From the NCBI RefSeq assembly GCF_015547515.1, contig NZ_JADMVE010000001.1:62001-126000 (forward strand): a stretch of 64,000 bases of DNA, given 5' to 3'. The DNA is from Eubacterium sp. 1001713B170207_170306_E7. Lineage in GTDB: Bacteria > Bacillota > Clostridia > Eubacteriales > Eubacteriaceae. The notes under the pieces are model-generated. The model was not told the origin of the DNA. It did no database searches and worked only from the letters and a program-made list of their open reading frames with translations. Shown piece after piece: positions 1-8,912 of the stretch. The position numbers and the translations under genes were made by a program. The first letter of the stretch is position 1; every line of letters begins with the position of its first letter.

Positions 1-692
1 CCTGTCAGAATAATTATGCCCCCCTGTTTTTTGATTTCCAGGATGAAGCCATGCAGCTGAAAATGGAAAAAATCTTGAAGCGTTCAGGTGAGCCCTATCT
101 TTTCTGGGGAGGAATGGAAAACGCCGGCCGGAGAATGCTGTGTGTTTATCCGGACTATGTAGATGCCAGTGATCTTGAATGGCCAATGCTGGCGGTCCTT
201 TTCCCAAAGGAATTTCCAATGGATCACCGCAATGTGCTGGGCGAACTGATGCACCTCGGCATCACGCGTGAATGTGTGGGCGACATTCATGTGGGAGATG
301 AAATGGTACAGGTGATCTTTGCAGACCGCCTGAGGGATTTCATTGCCCTGAACTTCACAAAGATAAAGGGCCGGACCATTAAGCCTGAAATACTAAAGGC
401 GGATCAGATCAAAGCCTTTGAGCTGCGGTTTAAGCGTCTGGAGCTGGTAGCCGCCTCGGACCGTCTGGACGGTGTGATCAATAAAATATGGGGTTTTTCG
501 CGTCAGGACAGCATTACCTATATCAAGCAGCGCCGGGTCCGTGTCAATTACGAGGAAATAACGAAAAATGATTACCGGATCAAGGCTGGCGATATTATTT
601 CGCTCAGAGGCAAGGGCAAAGCAGTGGTCACAGAGCTCGGCGGTGTCACTAAAAAAGGAAACCTGCGCCTGGTGGTCGACAAATATATTTAG
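1..692 (+). CDS. ylmH: YlmH-like S4-domain RNA-binding protein (5' end outside window)
   Basis: The reading frame is open from base 3 with no stop before the ATG at 51, and the residues read upstream of that ATG (LFFDFQDEA) look like YlmH, so the true start lies left of the window. The visible C-terminal 213+ residues carry the YlmH central region and an S4 RNA-binding domain at about residues 130-205 of the visible part (SRQDSITYIKQRRVRVN). YlmH proteins bind the ribosome/RNA; B. subtilis YlmH has been linked to ribosome quality control, which is notable because rqcH lies just downstream on the other strand. A 21-bp gap and a shared direction suggest co-transcription with the next gene. Confidence 0.85.
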   Translation, partial: CQNNYAPLFFDFQDEAMQLKMEKILKRSGEPYLFWGGMENAGRRMLCVYPDYVDASDLEWPMLAVLFPKEFPMDHRNVLGELMHLGITRECVGDIHVGDEMVQVIFADRLRDFIALNFTKIKGRTIKPEILKADQIKAFELRFKRLELVAASDRLDGVINKIWGFSRQDSITYIKQRRVRVNYEEITKNDYRIKAGDIISLRGKGKAVVTELGGVTKKGNLRLVVDKYI

Positions 693-713
693 AAGAAATT
701 GAGGAATGATTAA

Positions 714-1637
714 ATGGAAATAAAAGAATACCATGTCCCGGAAGAAAGCGCGGGGGTGCGTCTGGACGCTTATTGCGCCGAGCAGGAGCCGGATTTTTCC
801 AGAGGCTATATCAAGAATTTACTGACGGAAGGTGCTGTGAAGGTGGATGGCAGCCAGAAAAAGGCCAGCTATAAGCTGAAGGGCGGTGAGGTCATCGCCA
901 TCGCCGTACCCGATCCCGTGGAAAGCGCCATTGAGCCAGAGAACATCCCCCTAGAGATTATCTATGAGGATGAAGATGTGATTGTGGTCAATAAACCCAA
1001 GGGGATGGTGGTGCACCCGGCTCCGGGAAGCCCTTCCGGCACGCTGGTCAATGCGCTGATGTACCATACCGGCGAGCTGTCAAGTATTAACGGCGTTTAC
1101 CGGCCAGGGATCCTCCACCGGATTGATAAGGATACCTCGGGGCTCCTGATGGTGGCCAAAAATAATGCGGCCCATCAGAATCTGACCGGGCAGCTGAAGG
1201 CGCATACCATTACGCGCCAGTATAAGGCGCTGGTGAAAGGGATTATGGAAAACAACCGCGGTACCATTGATATGCCCATCGGCAGGCATCCCAAAGACCG
1301 TATCCGTATGGCGGTCGTAAAGGAAAATGCAAAAGAAGCGGTTACGCACTTTGAGACGCTTAAACGCTACGTCGAGGGCTATACACTTATGCAGTTCCGG
1401 CTGGAAACTGGCAGAACCCATCAGATCCGGGTGCATATGCAGGCCATCGGTTACCCCATTGCGGGAGATCCTTTATACAAGGGCGATAAAAAAAATCCCT
1501 TCAAAACCCAGGGGCAGTGCCTTCACGCCGAGCTGTTAGGCTTTAAACACCCGCGTACAGGCGAATACATGGAATTTTCTGCGCCATTACCAAAGGAGTT
1601 TCAGGCGATTCTGGACGGGTTGAAGGAAATAGAGTAA
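714..1637 (+). CDS. rluD: RluD-family 23S rRNA pseudouridine synthase
   Basis: 307 residues, normal length for the family. An N-terminal S4 domain (about residues 13-75) is followed by the catalytic fold with the HRIDKDTSGLL motif; the aspartate of RID (about residue 138) is the expected catalytic nucleophile. The RTHQIRVH motif and a GDPLY segment near the C terminus are also typical. The enzyme isomerises uridines in 23S rRNA; the exact sites cannot be told from sequence, and Firmicutes copies are usually called YlyB. It follows ylmH by 21 bp and ends at a strong terminator. Confidence 0.9.
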   Translation: MEIKEYHVPEESAGVRLDAYCAEQEPDFSRGYIKNLLTEGAVKVDGSQKKASYKLKGGEVIAIAVPDPVESAIEPENIPLEIIYEDEDVIVVNKPKGMVVHPAPGSPSGTLVNALMYHTGELSSINGVYRPGILHRIDKDTSGLLMVAKNNAAHQNLTGQLKAHTITRQYKALVKGIMENNRGTIDMPIGRHPKDRIRMAVVKENAKEAVTHFETLKRYVEGYTLMQFRLETGRTHQIRVHMQAIGYPIAGDPLYKGDKKNPFKTQGQCLHAELLGFKHPRTGEYMEFSAPLPKEFQAILDGLKEIE

Positions 1638-1694
1638 AGTTTTTTGCTTTAATAAAATATAAAATCAAAGAATTAAAGCCGGGTGTTGTCATGT

Positions 1695-1866
1695 GACACA
1701 TATGACAAAGCGCGGACGGGGAAGCGGTCTGTTTTGTTTTTAAACAGACCGCTTTTTATTTATTTTTATACAATAAGATAGTAAAATAAATAAACTATCT
1801 TGAAAAATGCTTATATGCCCCCTTTTATTTTTATGTCATATGTCGCTGCGCTTTGACGTATGTGTC
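1695..1866. repeat. Imperfect inverted repeat flanking the rluD terminator
   Basis: The 20 bases at 1695-1714 (GACACATATGACAAAGCGCG) match the reverse complement of 1847-1866 at 17 of 20 positions. Between the arms lie the rluD terminator and an A/T-rich 8-bp hairpin (AAGATAGT at 1775-1782 with ACTATCTT at 1794-1801). The region fills the 267-bp gap between convergent genes; no coding sequence is visible in it. Confidence 0.6.
1722..1762 (+). terminator. Rho-independent terminator after rluD
   Basis: A perfect 13-bp stem (AAGCGGTCTGTTT, 1722-1734, with its complement at 1742-1754) and a 7-nt T-rich loop is followed by a T-rich tract. On the minus strand it is followed by C residues, so it mainly serves the plus-strand gene. 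Confidence 0.85.
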
Positions 1867-1904
1867 GTATGAACGTTTTTGAAGGTTGAGATGCTTTCAC
1901 GGCA

Positions 1905-3725
1905 TCATTTTGATGTTGTGGTTTCACCTTCATCAAAAATCTGCTGGATTGCGGCGATTTTATCCCTGGTAGGGGTCACGTACATGGTGTTTTGATTGGT
2001 GAAAATGACCATGCCCGGTTTGGCTTTCTTGGGTTTTTTTAAAAACTTGAACTCGACATAGTCTACCGGAACATTTTCGGAGTTTTTGGCTTTGCTGTGC
2101 CATACTGCCAGCATACCCGCCTCCAGCAGCGTATTTTCTGTAATGAAGCGTCCATTGGCGACAACCAGGACGTGTGAGCCTGGAATATCCTTGACATGAA
2201 GCCAGCAGTCCTCGTCTACGCCCAGGCGCGTGGAAATATAATCATTCTGGTAATTGTTTTTTCCAACATAGATATCGAAGCCCTCAGAGGACAAAAAATG
2301 CAGAGGCCTGGAGGCGGCGATCTTTTTCTTGGCCTCCTTGGGTGTCAGGCCCTTTTTATTAAATTCAGAATGCATGAACTCGTGGCGGATCTCATCCAGC
2401 TCATTGAGCTCTGTGGATTGATCCAGGCCGCCTGTGAGGCTCTCGAGGTAGTAGACCTGTTCCTCGGTGGTTTTAATCTGCTCGGCCAGCTGGATCTGCG
2501 CCCGTTTTCCCTTGTTGTATTTTTTATAAAAGCGCTGGGCGTTCTGGGAAGGCGTTTCATTGACTTTCAGGTGAACCTTGACCGTTCGCATTTCCGGGTC
2601 GGTGTAGTCCACCAGCTCCACGGTTTCCATACCCTTTTGAATCATGTAGATATTGGCGGTAATGAGATCGCCGTAGAGCTTGTTTTTTTCATTCTTTTTG
2701 GAATTGTCCATATCCTGATGCAGGTTCTGAAGCTTTTTATAATTTTTTTTCAGCAGGGTGTCCAGCTGATGGCGCAGATTGGCGCTCTTTGCCTTGAAAC
2801 GGATTTTTTTGTCCTTGATATAGTAAAAGGCCTCCAGCATTTTTGAGACGCTTGTATAGGCAGTGCGGGCGTTATCTGTCATATGGTGGAGGCTGACCGT
2901 AGAAAAATCCACGATCTCACGGCGGAAATAGTAAATGCCGCAGTCGGAACCCTTTTCAATTTCTTTCATAATCTCGCCGAAGGACTGGTACAGGTAGCCG
3001 AGCTGTTTTTTTGAGAATTCCTTCAGTTTGAGCTCCGGGTTAAGGCCGGCCCTGAAGCAGATCTCCCGGGCAATGATGGGGCTCAGCCCCAGAAAGCACT
3101 GTACCCAAAAGCGCTCTGTAACGGTTTCGGCGTTTTGCGACACCATTTCATCGTAGCGGGCTTCGGTGAGCGTCAGAAAATTCTGGCGGCCGCTTTCCGG
3201 CGGGTAGACATAAGCCTTTCCTGGCAGAATCTGGCGGTAACGGTTAGAGCCGGAGCCAACCTTTTTCATGGAGTCCAGAATGATATCTTCGCCGTCTTGT
3301 GCTTCGCCGGAGGCGTCGGTTTTATCGTTCAATAAAATAACATTGCTGTTGCGGCCCATGATTTCAACGATCAGCTTTTTTACCACCACATCGTTGAACT
3401 CGTTTTTGCCAGAGACGCTGAACTCGATGACCCGGTCGGTCTCGTGCTGGACGATGTCCACGATAATGCCGTTCAGCAGGTGTTTTCTGAGCACCATGCA
3501 GAAGCTGGGCGGTGTGCCCGGGTTTTCCTTGAGCTTTTCGGTCAGGTAAACTCTCGGGTTGTTGGCGTTGGCCGAGATTAAAAGGTTATGGTTTTCTTTT
3601 CCCTTGTTAATGGTCATTCGGATTTCATCGTTTTCCGGCTGGTATATTTTACGGATACGGCCCCCGGTGATGGTCTCCTGTAATTCGTTTATTAAATGTT
3701 TGGTGGTAATGCCGTCAAATGCCAT
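1905..3725 (-). CDS. rqcH: RqcH/NFACT ribosome quality control factor
   Basis: About 606 residues, the usual length of RqcH (Rqc2/NEMF homolog, formerly FbpA fibronectin-binding protein). It starts MAFDGITTKHLINEL as in the family; this ATG at 3725 has an AAGGGA ribosome binding site, whereas the in-frame ATG 18 bp upstream has none, so I choose 3725. NFACT-N spans about 1-440, a coiled coil follows, and NFACT-R near 480-590 contains the motif HVKDIPGSHV. RqcH binds obstructed 50S subunits with peptidyl-tRNA and recruits tRNA-Ala to add C-terminal alanine tails. It is transcribed alone, convergent with rluD and divergent from dapF. Confidence 0.9.
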   Translation of the reverse strand: MAFDGITTKHLINELQETITGGRIRKIYQPENDEIRMTINKGKENHNLLISANANNPRVYLTEKLKENPGTPPSFCMVLRKHLLNGIIVDIVQHETDRVIEFSVSGKNEFNDVVVKKLIVEIMGRNSNVILLNDKTDASGEAQDGEDIILDSMKKVGSGSNRYRQILPGKAYVYPPESGRQNFLTLTEARYDEMVSQNAETVTERFWVQCFLGLSPIIAREICFRAGLNPELKLKEFSKKQLGYLYQSFGEIMKEIEKGSDCGIYYFRREIVDFSTVSLHHMTDNARTAYTSVSKMLEAFYYIKDKKIRFKAKSANLRHQLDTLLKKNYKKLQNLHQDMDNSKKNEKNKLYGDLITANIYMIQKGMETVELVDYTDPEMRTVKVHLKVNETPSQNAQRFYKKYNKGKRAQIQLAEQIKTTEEQVYYLESLTGGLDQSTELNELDEIRHEFMHSEFNKKGLTPKEAKKKIAASRPLHFLSSEGFDIYVGKNNYQNDYISTRLGVDEDCWLHVKDIPGSHVLVVANGRFITENTLLEAGMLAVWHSKAKNSENVPVDYVEFKFLKKPKKAKPGMVIFTNQNTMYVTPTRDKIAAIQQIFDEGETTTSK

Positions 3726-3801
3726 TGATTCAATTCCCTTCATCTATTTTAAAGATTTTATTTCTTTATTTAATCTTTTCAAATTATTCTAGCATTTCCT
3801 G

Positions 3802-3830
3802 TTGTTTTTTGGAAGTTTTTTGGATATGAT
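3802..3830 (+). promoter_or_regulatory. Sigma-A-type promoter of dapF operon
   Basis: TTGTTT and TATGAT separated by 17 bp, 40 bp upstream of the dapF start codon. Confidence 0.55.
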
Positions 3831-3869
3831 AGAAGATAAATAATTGAAAATGGAAAGATAGGCTTAAGA

Positions 3870-4748
3870 ATGAATTTTACAAAAATGCAGGGTGCCGGGA
3901 ATGACTTTATCGTCATTGACAATATGGATATGTCCATTGAGCTTCCGGCGCAGTTAATAGAGGCGATGTGCAGGCCGCATTTTGGAATCGGCGCAGATGG
4001 TTTGATTCTGGTCGAGCCCTCAAAGTCCTGCGATGTGCGCATGAATTATTACAATCAGGACGGCTCCGTCGCTGAAATGTGCGGCAACGGTGTCCGCTGC
4101 CTTGCCAAGTACGCGGCTGACGCTGGCCTTGTGGACGCTTCAAAACCCTTTGAGGTTGAAACCCGGGCCGGGAAAATCGGCGTCCAGGTTTTAGAATCCT
4201 ATCGAGGGGTATCTACCATCAAAGTAAGCATGGGTAACGTCAGTTTTGAGCCCCGGGATATTCCTGTGGTTTCAGATAAGGCGGCGCTCATTGGAGAAAA
4301 AATCACCTATAATGGTCAAGAACTGACCTATGGCTGCGCGTCCATGGGCAACCCGCACATGGCGGTTCTGGTGAACAGTGTGGACAGCTTTCCCATCGAG
4401 GAGGTCGGCCCATACTTTGAAAAGCACCCCATGTTCCCCAATAAATGCAATATCAGCTTCGCGGAGGTGCTTGGCCCGGACAGCATTGCCATGGACACCT
4501 GGGAGCGCGGCGTTGGCCGTACGCTGGCCTGTGGTACGGGTACCTGTGCCACCGTTGCGGTGTTAAACCGCATGGGGCTGGTTGGCAATAAGGTACAGGC
4601 CTGTTTGTCCGGCGGGGATCTGGTCATTGAACTTGACGGAAACGCTGTTTTTATGACAGGACCGGCAAAGGTAGTGTTTACGGGAGTCTATGAAATGCAG
4701 GTTCCCGATGCGGAAGAGGCGTTGTTTGCAGCCTTAAGAGAATTGTAA
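3870..4748 (+). CDS. dapF: Diaminopimelate epimerase
   Basis: Interconverts LL- and meso-diaminopimelate, the last step before meso-DAP is used for lysine and peptidoglycan. 292 residues, near the usual 275-290. It begins MNFTKMQGAGNDF, a family signature, and both catalytic cysteines are present: EMCGNGVRC in the N-terminal half and ACGTGTCATV in the C-terminal half. It heads a run of same-strand genes (yicC, gmk, rpoZ, priA, def, fmt) with gaps of 2-40 bp, which looks like one operon. Confidence 0.95.
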   Translation: MNFTKMQGAGNDFIVIDNMDMSIELPAQLIEAMCRPHFGIGADGLILVEPSKSCDVRMNYYNQDGSVAEMCGNGVRCLAKYAADAGLVDASKPFEVETRAGKIGVQVLESYRGVSTIKVSMGNVSFEPRDIPVVSDKAALIGEKITYNGQELTYGCASMGNPHMAVLVNSVDSFPIEEVGPYFEKHPMFPNKCNISFAEVLGPDSIAMDTWERGVGRTLACGTGTCATVAVLNRMGLVGNKVQACLSGGDLVIELDGNAVFMTGPAKVVFTGVYEMQVPDAEEALFAALREL

Positions 4749-4773
4749 GCCCGAAAAGAACGGAGGCAACAAA

Positions 4774-5655
4774 ATGAAAAGTATGACAGGTTTTGGCCGA
4801 AAGGATTACAGAGACGAAGCACTGGAAATATCAATCGAGATAAAAACCATTAACCACCGCTTCAGAGATTTTTTTCTGAAGCTGCCGCGGTCCCTGAATC
4901 CCATTGAGGAAAATATCCGAAAGGCCATCAGTGAAAAAATCGCACGCGGCCGCATTGAGGTTTTTATCAAATACAATGAGATTAACGCCCAGAATAAACG
5001 GATTGTTTTTAACCGTGACCTTGCCAAGGCGTATATCAATGTTTTAAATGAGATTAAGACAATGGATTCCATGATCGATGATGATCTGAGCCCTGGCCTG
5101 ATCGCTAAATTTCCGGATGTTGTCAGTCTTGAGGATGAGGGCGTGGACTATGAAGCCGTCTGGCTTAAAATGGCCCCTGTACTCGAGGAAACGCTGGAAC
5201 AGGTGGATGCCAGCCGGAGCCGTGAAGGAAGGGCGCTCAAAGAGGACGTTGCGGCCCGCTGTGCCGCCATTGAAAAAGCCGTCTCGGCCATTGAGGCCAA
5301 GAGTCCGGAGATGCTGAATAAGTATCAGGAAGAGCTGAGAGCAAAAATCGAGACCTACACCGATTCCATGGAAGTGGACGAGAAGCGTGTTCTGACAGAG
5401 GTGGCCATTATGGCAGATAAGCTGGATATCAGCGAGGAGCTGACACGGCTTAAGAGCCATACCGGCCGTCTGAAAGAAATTCTCGGAGAAGAGGATGAAC
5501 CCGTAGGGCGTAAGCTTGACTTTCTGGTTCAGGAGCTCAACCGCGAGATCAATACCATTGGCTCAAAGGCCAGTGACATCGGCATTGCCAACCTGGTTGT
5601 GGATGTTAAAAGTGAGATTGAAAAAATCCGCGAACAGATCCAGAATATCGAATAA
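4774..5655 (+). CDS. YicC-family protein, putative endoribonuclease
   Basis: 293 residues beginning MKSMTGFGR, the family hallmark, and ending in the conserved DUF1732-type region (about 210-290, with ELNREINTIGSKASD). E. coli YicC is described as an endoribonuclease acting on RyhB and related RNAs; whether this one cuts RNA is inferred. A good GGAGG site precedes the ATG. It sits directly upstream of gmk, the common Firmicutes order; the small remA gene often found between them is absent here. Confidence 0.85.
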   Translation: MKSMTGFGRKDYRDEALEISIEIKTINHRFRDFFLKLPRSLNPIEENIRKAISEKIARGRIEVFIKYNEINAQNKRIVFNRDLAKAYINVLNEIKTMDSMIDDDLSPGLIAKFPDVVSLEDEGVDYEAVWLKMAPVLEETLEQVDASRSREGRALKEDVAARCAAIEKAVSAIEAKSPEMLNKYQEELRAKIETYTDSMEVDEKRVLTEVAIMADKLDISEELTRLKSHTGRLKEILGEEDEPVGRKLDFLVQELNREINTIGSKASDIGIANLVVDVKSEIEKIREQIQNIE

Positions 5656-5695
5656 TTTTATAAAAATGTCAACAATTGGAGGAGTTTAAGCAAAG

Positions 5696-6328
5696 ATGAG
5701 CAGTGAAGAAAAGTTTTTTGAACGGGAAAAGGGAATTCTGATCGTGATCTCAGGGCCTTCCTGCGCCGGCAAGGGGACAGTCTGTAAAATTGTGCGTGAG
5801 AACCGTCCGGAGATACGGCTTTCAATTTCTGAGACCACCCGTTCACCAAGAAATTATGAGGTGCCGGGTAAGGATTACTTCTTTGTTACCAGAGAAGAGT
5901 TTGAGCAGCGTATTGAGCGGGGAAAATACCTGGAATACGCGACGGTTTATGATAATTATTACGGAACTCCGAAGGATTATGTTGAAAATTTACTCGAAGA
6001 AGGGTATGATGTTATACTGGAGATTGATATTCAGGGCGCCGCCAAGGTTCGGGAGAATTACAAAGAAGGGATTTACATCTTTATTGCGCCGCCGTCCATG
6101 AAAGAGCTGCGCAGAAGAATTGAAATGCGTGGGACGGAGAGTGCGGAGCAGATGGAAATGCGCCTGAGCTGCGCCTATGATGAGATGACCAATGCGGATG
6201 ATTACAGCTATATTGTCATTAATCAGGATAAAAATGTGGCGGCCCGCCAGGTCGAATCCATTATCACTGCTGAAAAATGCAGAACCGAACGTCTGAAAAA
6301 TAAAGTGAATGATATTTTAGGGAGGTAG
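5696..6328 (+). CDS. gmk: Guanylate kinase
   Basis: Phosphorylates GMP/dGMP to GDP/dGDP with ATP. 210 residues. The P-loop reads GPSCAGKGT (about residues 19-27), with a cysteine where many homologs have glycine; the GMP-binding segment SETTRSPRNYEVPGKDYFF follows and the lid/C-terminal region is normal. GGAGG lies 14 bp before the ATG. Only 2 bp separate it from rpoZ, the conserved gmk-rpoZ pair. Confidence 0.95.
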   Translation: MSSEEKFFEREKGILIVISGPSCAGKGTVCKIVRENRPEIRLSISETTRSPRNYEVPGKDYFFVTREEFEQRIERGKYLEYATVYDNYYGTPKDYVENLLEEGYDVILEIDIQGAAKVRENYKEGIYIFIAPPSMKELRRRIEMRGTESAEQMEMRLSCAYDEMTNADDYSYIVINQDKNVAARQVESIITAEKCRTERLKNKVNDILGR

Positions 6329-6330
6329 AA

Positions 6331-6663
6331 ATGAAACCAAATATTACAGAGAATTACGCGAGCAAGGGAATGCGCTACCCGGCCATCAACGATCTGATTT
6401 CCAAAGCGAGCAATAAATATGAGCTGGTGCTGGCAGCGGCCAAAAGAGCCCGGGAAATCATCGACGGCGACGAGCCGCTGGTCAAGATTACCATTGATAA
6501 TCCGGTCTCCATCGCCACAGCCGAGATTGCCCAGGATCTTGTACGTCCGGTACAGCCTGTGGAGACTTCAGAAGTTGACGATGTTTTTGAAGACGCTGTT
6601 TTCCCAGAAGATGATCTTTTTAGTGAAGCGGAAACAACCGCTGATATGGCTGAAGATTTATAG
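6331..6663 (+). CDS. rpoZ: RNA polymerase omega subunit
   Basis: 110 residues. The N-terminal 60 residues hold the omega core (SKGMRYPAINDLISKASNKYELVLAAAKRAREI), which binds the beta-prime subunit and aids RNA polymerase assembly. The C-terminal 45 residues are acidic and lineage-specific. It has its own GGGAGG site and lies between gmk and priA in the usual order. Confidence 0.92.
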   Translation: MKPNITENYASKGMRYPAINDLISKASNKYELVLAAAKRAREIIDGDEPLVKITIDNPVSIATAEIAQDLVRPVQPVETSEVDDVFEDAVFPEDDLFSEAETTADMAEDL

Positions 6664-6671
6664 GAACGATC

Positions 6672-8900
6672 GTGAAATTTGCTGAGATTTATTTAAATCA
6701 GACGAATAAGCGAATTGATCATCCTTATGACTATAAAATACCGGAAAGGTTTGAGTCGGTTGTTGTTCCCGGGGTGCGCGTTGGCGTAACCTTCGGGAAT
6801 GGAAACCGTCAGCTTGAGGGCTTTGTGGTCCGTGTGAAAGAGGAAACCGCTTATCCGGAAAAAATCAAAGAACTCGAAGCCGTTATTGATGAAAGCCCGA
6901 TTTTAACAAAGGAACAAATCGCTTTATGCCTGTGGATGAAAAGCGCCTACTGTTCTTTGTTTTATGAGGGCCTTTATCATTTTACAAGCCCTGTAAAAAT
7001 CGTCAGACGCTCAGCGGTTTCGGAGGAAGACCCACATGAGAACCGGATTGTCTTTACCTCCTACGAGTCCACCGAAAGAGTTTACCGGCTTGAGAAAAGA
7101 GAAGCAGTGCGCGGACCGGTGCAAAAACAGATTCTTGAGCTGCTGGCGGTAAGAGATTTTACCAGAAGAGAGCTCTGTGACCTTTTGGGCGATGTTGGCG
7201 GCAGTCTGTGTGCCCTGGAGAAAAAAGGCCTGGTGACAGGCTATGAACGGGATACAAGCTGCGCGGCGCCATCCGGAAAAGCGGTGACTGAAGCGATTGA
7301 GCTTTCTGAGGGCAGCGCCTTTTTATATCAGCGGTTTTTAGAAAAACGTGAGGAGGAAAGGCCCTGCTTTGTTTTTGAAGAGGACGCAATGACCAAGCTC
7401 ATGTTTTACTGCAAGTTGGTGGAGGATTGCCTGAGCCGGGAAAAAACAGCCGTGATGCTGTTTCCTGAAATTGGACTTTCCCTTGAGACAAGGGCCCTGC
7501 TTTACCGCTATTTTGGAAACGCCGTGGCCGTCTGCCATGGAAAGATGAGCCAGAAGGAGCGTTATCAGATTTTTAAACGGGTGAGCTGCGGTGAGATAAA
7601 GGTACTGGTTGGCTCACGGGCAGCGCTTTTTATGCCCTTCAAAAGGCTGGGGCTCATCATTGTGGATGAGGAGCGCGATCCGTCCTATTATGCGGCGGCC
7701 ATGCCCAGGTACAACACCATTACCCTTGCTCAGGAATACGCCGCGCTCTGTGGCGCAGAGCTGGTCATCAGTGACGAGTTGCCTTCTGTGATGGCGATGA
7801 AAAAGACAGAAACCGGTCACTGGACAGGGATTCATAATGCCCCATGCTTTGTAAGAAAAAAGCCTGTGCCAGCGATTATTGATATGCAGAGCGAAATGAA
7901 GTCGGGGAATTTTGACTTTATGAGCCACCGCCTCAGAGATTGTCTTGAAAAGACCTTGGCGGAGAAAAAAACCGCGGCGCTGCTCATCAATAAGCGCGGC
8001 TACGCGTCCTATGTCTTTTGCAGGAGCTGCGGCTATGTGGAAAAGTGCCCGACCTGTGGGGTTAGTCTGAAATACTATGCAGGCGGTGATGTTTTAAAAT
8101 GCCATTACTGCGGGTATACTAAAAAAAGGAACGCTGTCTGTCCTGAATGCGGCGAGAAAAAAATCAAGGCGCTGGGACTAGGCATAGACCAGGTCTATGA
8201 GCTGCTTAAAAACCGTTATCCGGATTGTCGTATTTTAAAGCTTGACGGCGAAACCGTTGCCTGCTATGATGATTTTAAAAGAATCAACCGTGAGCTCTCA
8301 GAAAAAAGCTGGGATATTATCTTGGGAACGCGTATGCTGCTGAGAAATTTTGACTTTCAAAATATCGGCCTGGCCGCTGCGCTGCTCATCGACAGCGATC
8401 TGAACCACGGAGATTACAGTTCATCGGAAAACGCCTATCAGCTTTACAAGCGTTTTTTTAACAGGATGGCTGAAGATACCCCATGCCTGATTCAAACCTA
8501 TGAGCCGGACAATATCACCAATGAGGCGTTGATCTCAGAGGACCCAGAAGATTTTTACAGGCAGGAGTTTGAATACCGGAGCCTCATGGGCTATCCGCCG
8601 GAAAAGCACATTGTGCTGTTCAGCCTCTTTCATTCAGATGAGACGCAGGTGGCAGCGGACAGCCGGGTTTTTTACCATTCGCTGAAAAAAGCCTGCGGAC
8701 ATAAGGGCGCTGTGGAAGTTTTTGAGCCCTTTTTATCCGGCGTGATCCGTGGGAACGGGCAGATTCGCTGGAAAATTTTATTAAAAACAAAGGATTTGGA
8801 AGTCTTTAAACATATAATTGAAGAAATAACGGCGGCAGGGGAAATCGAACGGCTGGCCTCAAAGGTGTCAATCGAAATTGATCCTCCTGCGACCCTTTAG
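6672..8900 (+). CDS. priA: PriA-like replication restart protein with degenerate ATPase motifs
   Basis: 742 residues, GTG start 9 bp after rpoZ. The N-terminal 3'-DNA-binding domain (about 1-100) and the eight-cysteine zinc region (CRSC, CPTC, CHYC, CPEC at about 450-493) are intact, as is the C-terminal domain. The helicase motifs are not: the Walker A region near 232-244 (CFVFEEDAMTKLM) lacks GxGKT; the DEAH-type box is DEERD (332-336); motif III SATPS is SDELPS; motif V GTxMxxKGHDF is GTRMLLRNFDF; motif VI, normally QVAGRAGR, reads KRFFNRMAED. The frame is continuous, so this is not frameshift decay. Position between rpoZ and def is the standard priA locus. I infer a restart scaffold with little or no ATP-driven unwinding. 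Confidence 0.88.
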   Translation: MKFAEIYLNQTNKRIDHPYDYKIPERFESVVVPGVRVGVTFGNGNRQLEGFVVRVKEETAYPEKIKELEAVIDESPILTKEQIALCLWMKSAYCSLFYEGLYHFTSPVKIVRRSAVSEEDPHENRIVFTSYESTERVYRLEKREAVRGPVQKQILELLAVRDFTRRELCDLLGDVGGSLCALEKKGLVTGYERDTSCAAPSGKAVTEAIELSEGSAFLYQRFLEKREEERPCFVFEEDAMTKLMFYCKLVEDCLSREKTAVMLFPEIGLSLETRALLYRYFGNAVAVCHGKMSQKERYQIFKRVSCGEIKVLVGSRAALFMPFKRLGLIIVDEERDPSYYAAAMPRYNTITLAQEYAALCGAELVISDELPSVMAMKKTETGHWTGIHNAPCFVRKKPVPAIIDMQSEMKSGNFDFMSHRLRDCLEKTLAEKKTAALLINKRGYASYVFCRSCGYVEKCPTCGVSLKYYAGGDVLKCHYCGYTKKRNAVCPECGEKKIKALGLGIDQVYELLKNRYPDCRILKLDGETVACYDDFKRINRELSEKSWDIILGTRMLLRNFDFQNIGLAAALLIDSDLNHGDYSSSENAYQLYKRFFNRMAEDTPCLIQTYEPDNITNEALISEDPEDFYRQEFEYRSLMGYPPEKHIVLFSLFHSDETQVAADSRVFYHSLKKACGHKGAVEVFEPFLSGVIRGNGQIRWKILLKTKDLEVFKHIIEEITAAGEIERLASKVSIEIDPPATL

Positions 8901-8912
8901 AAAGGAGAAAAT

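Noticed and set aside
6672-8900. PriA as a frameshifted pseudogene
   Set aside because: The frame is uninterrupted over 742 codons, zinc cysteines are intact and neighbours are tightly spaced; loss is limited to ATPase motifs, unlike general decay.
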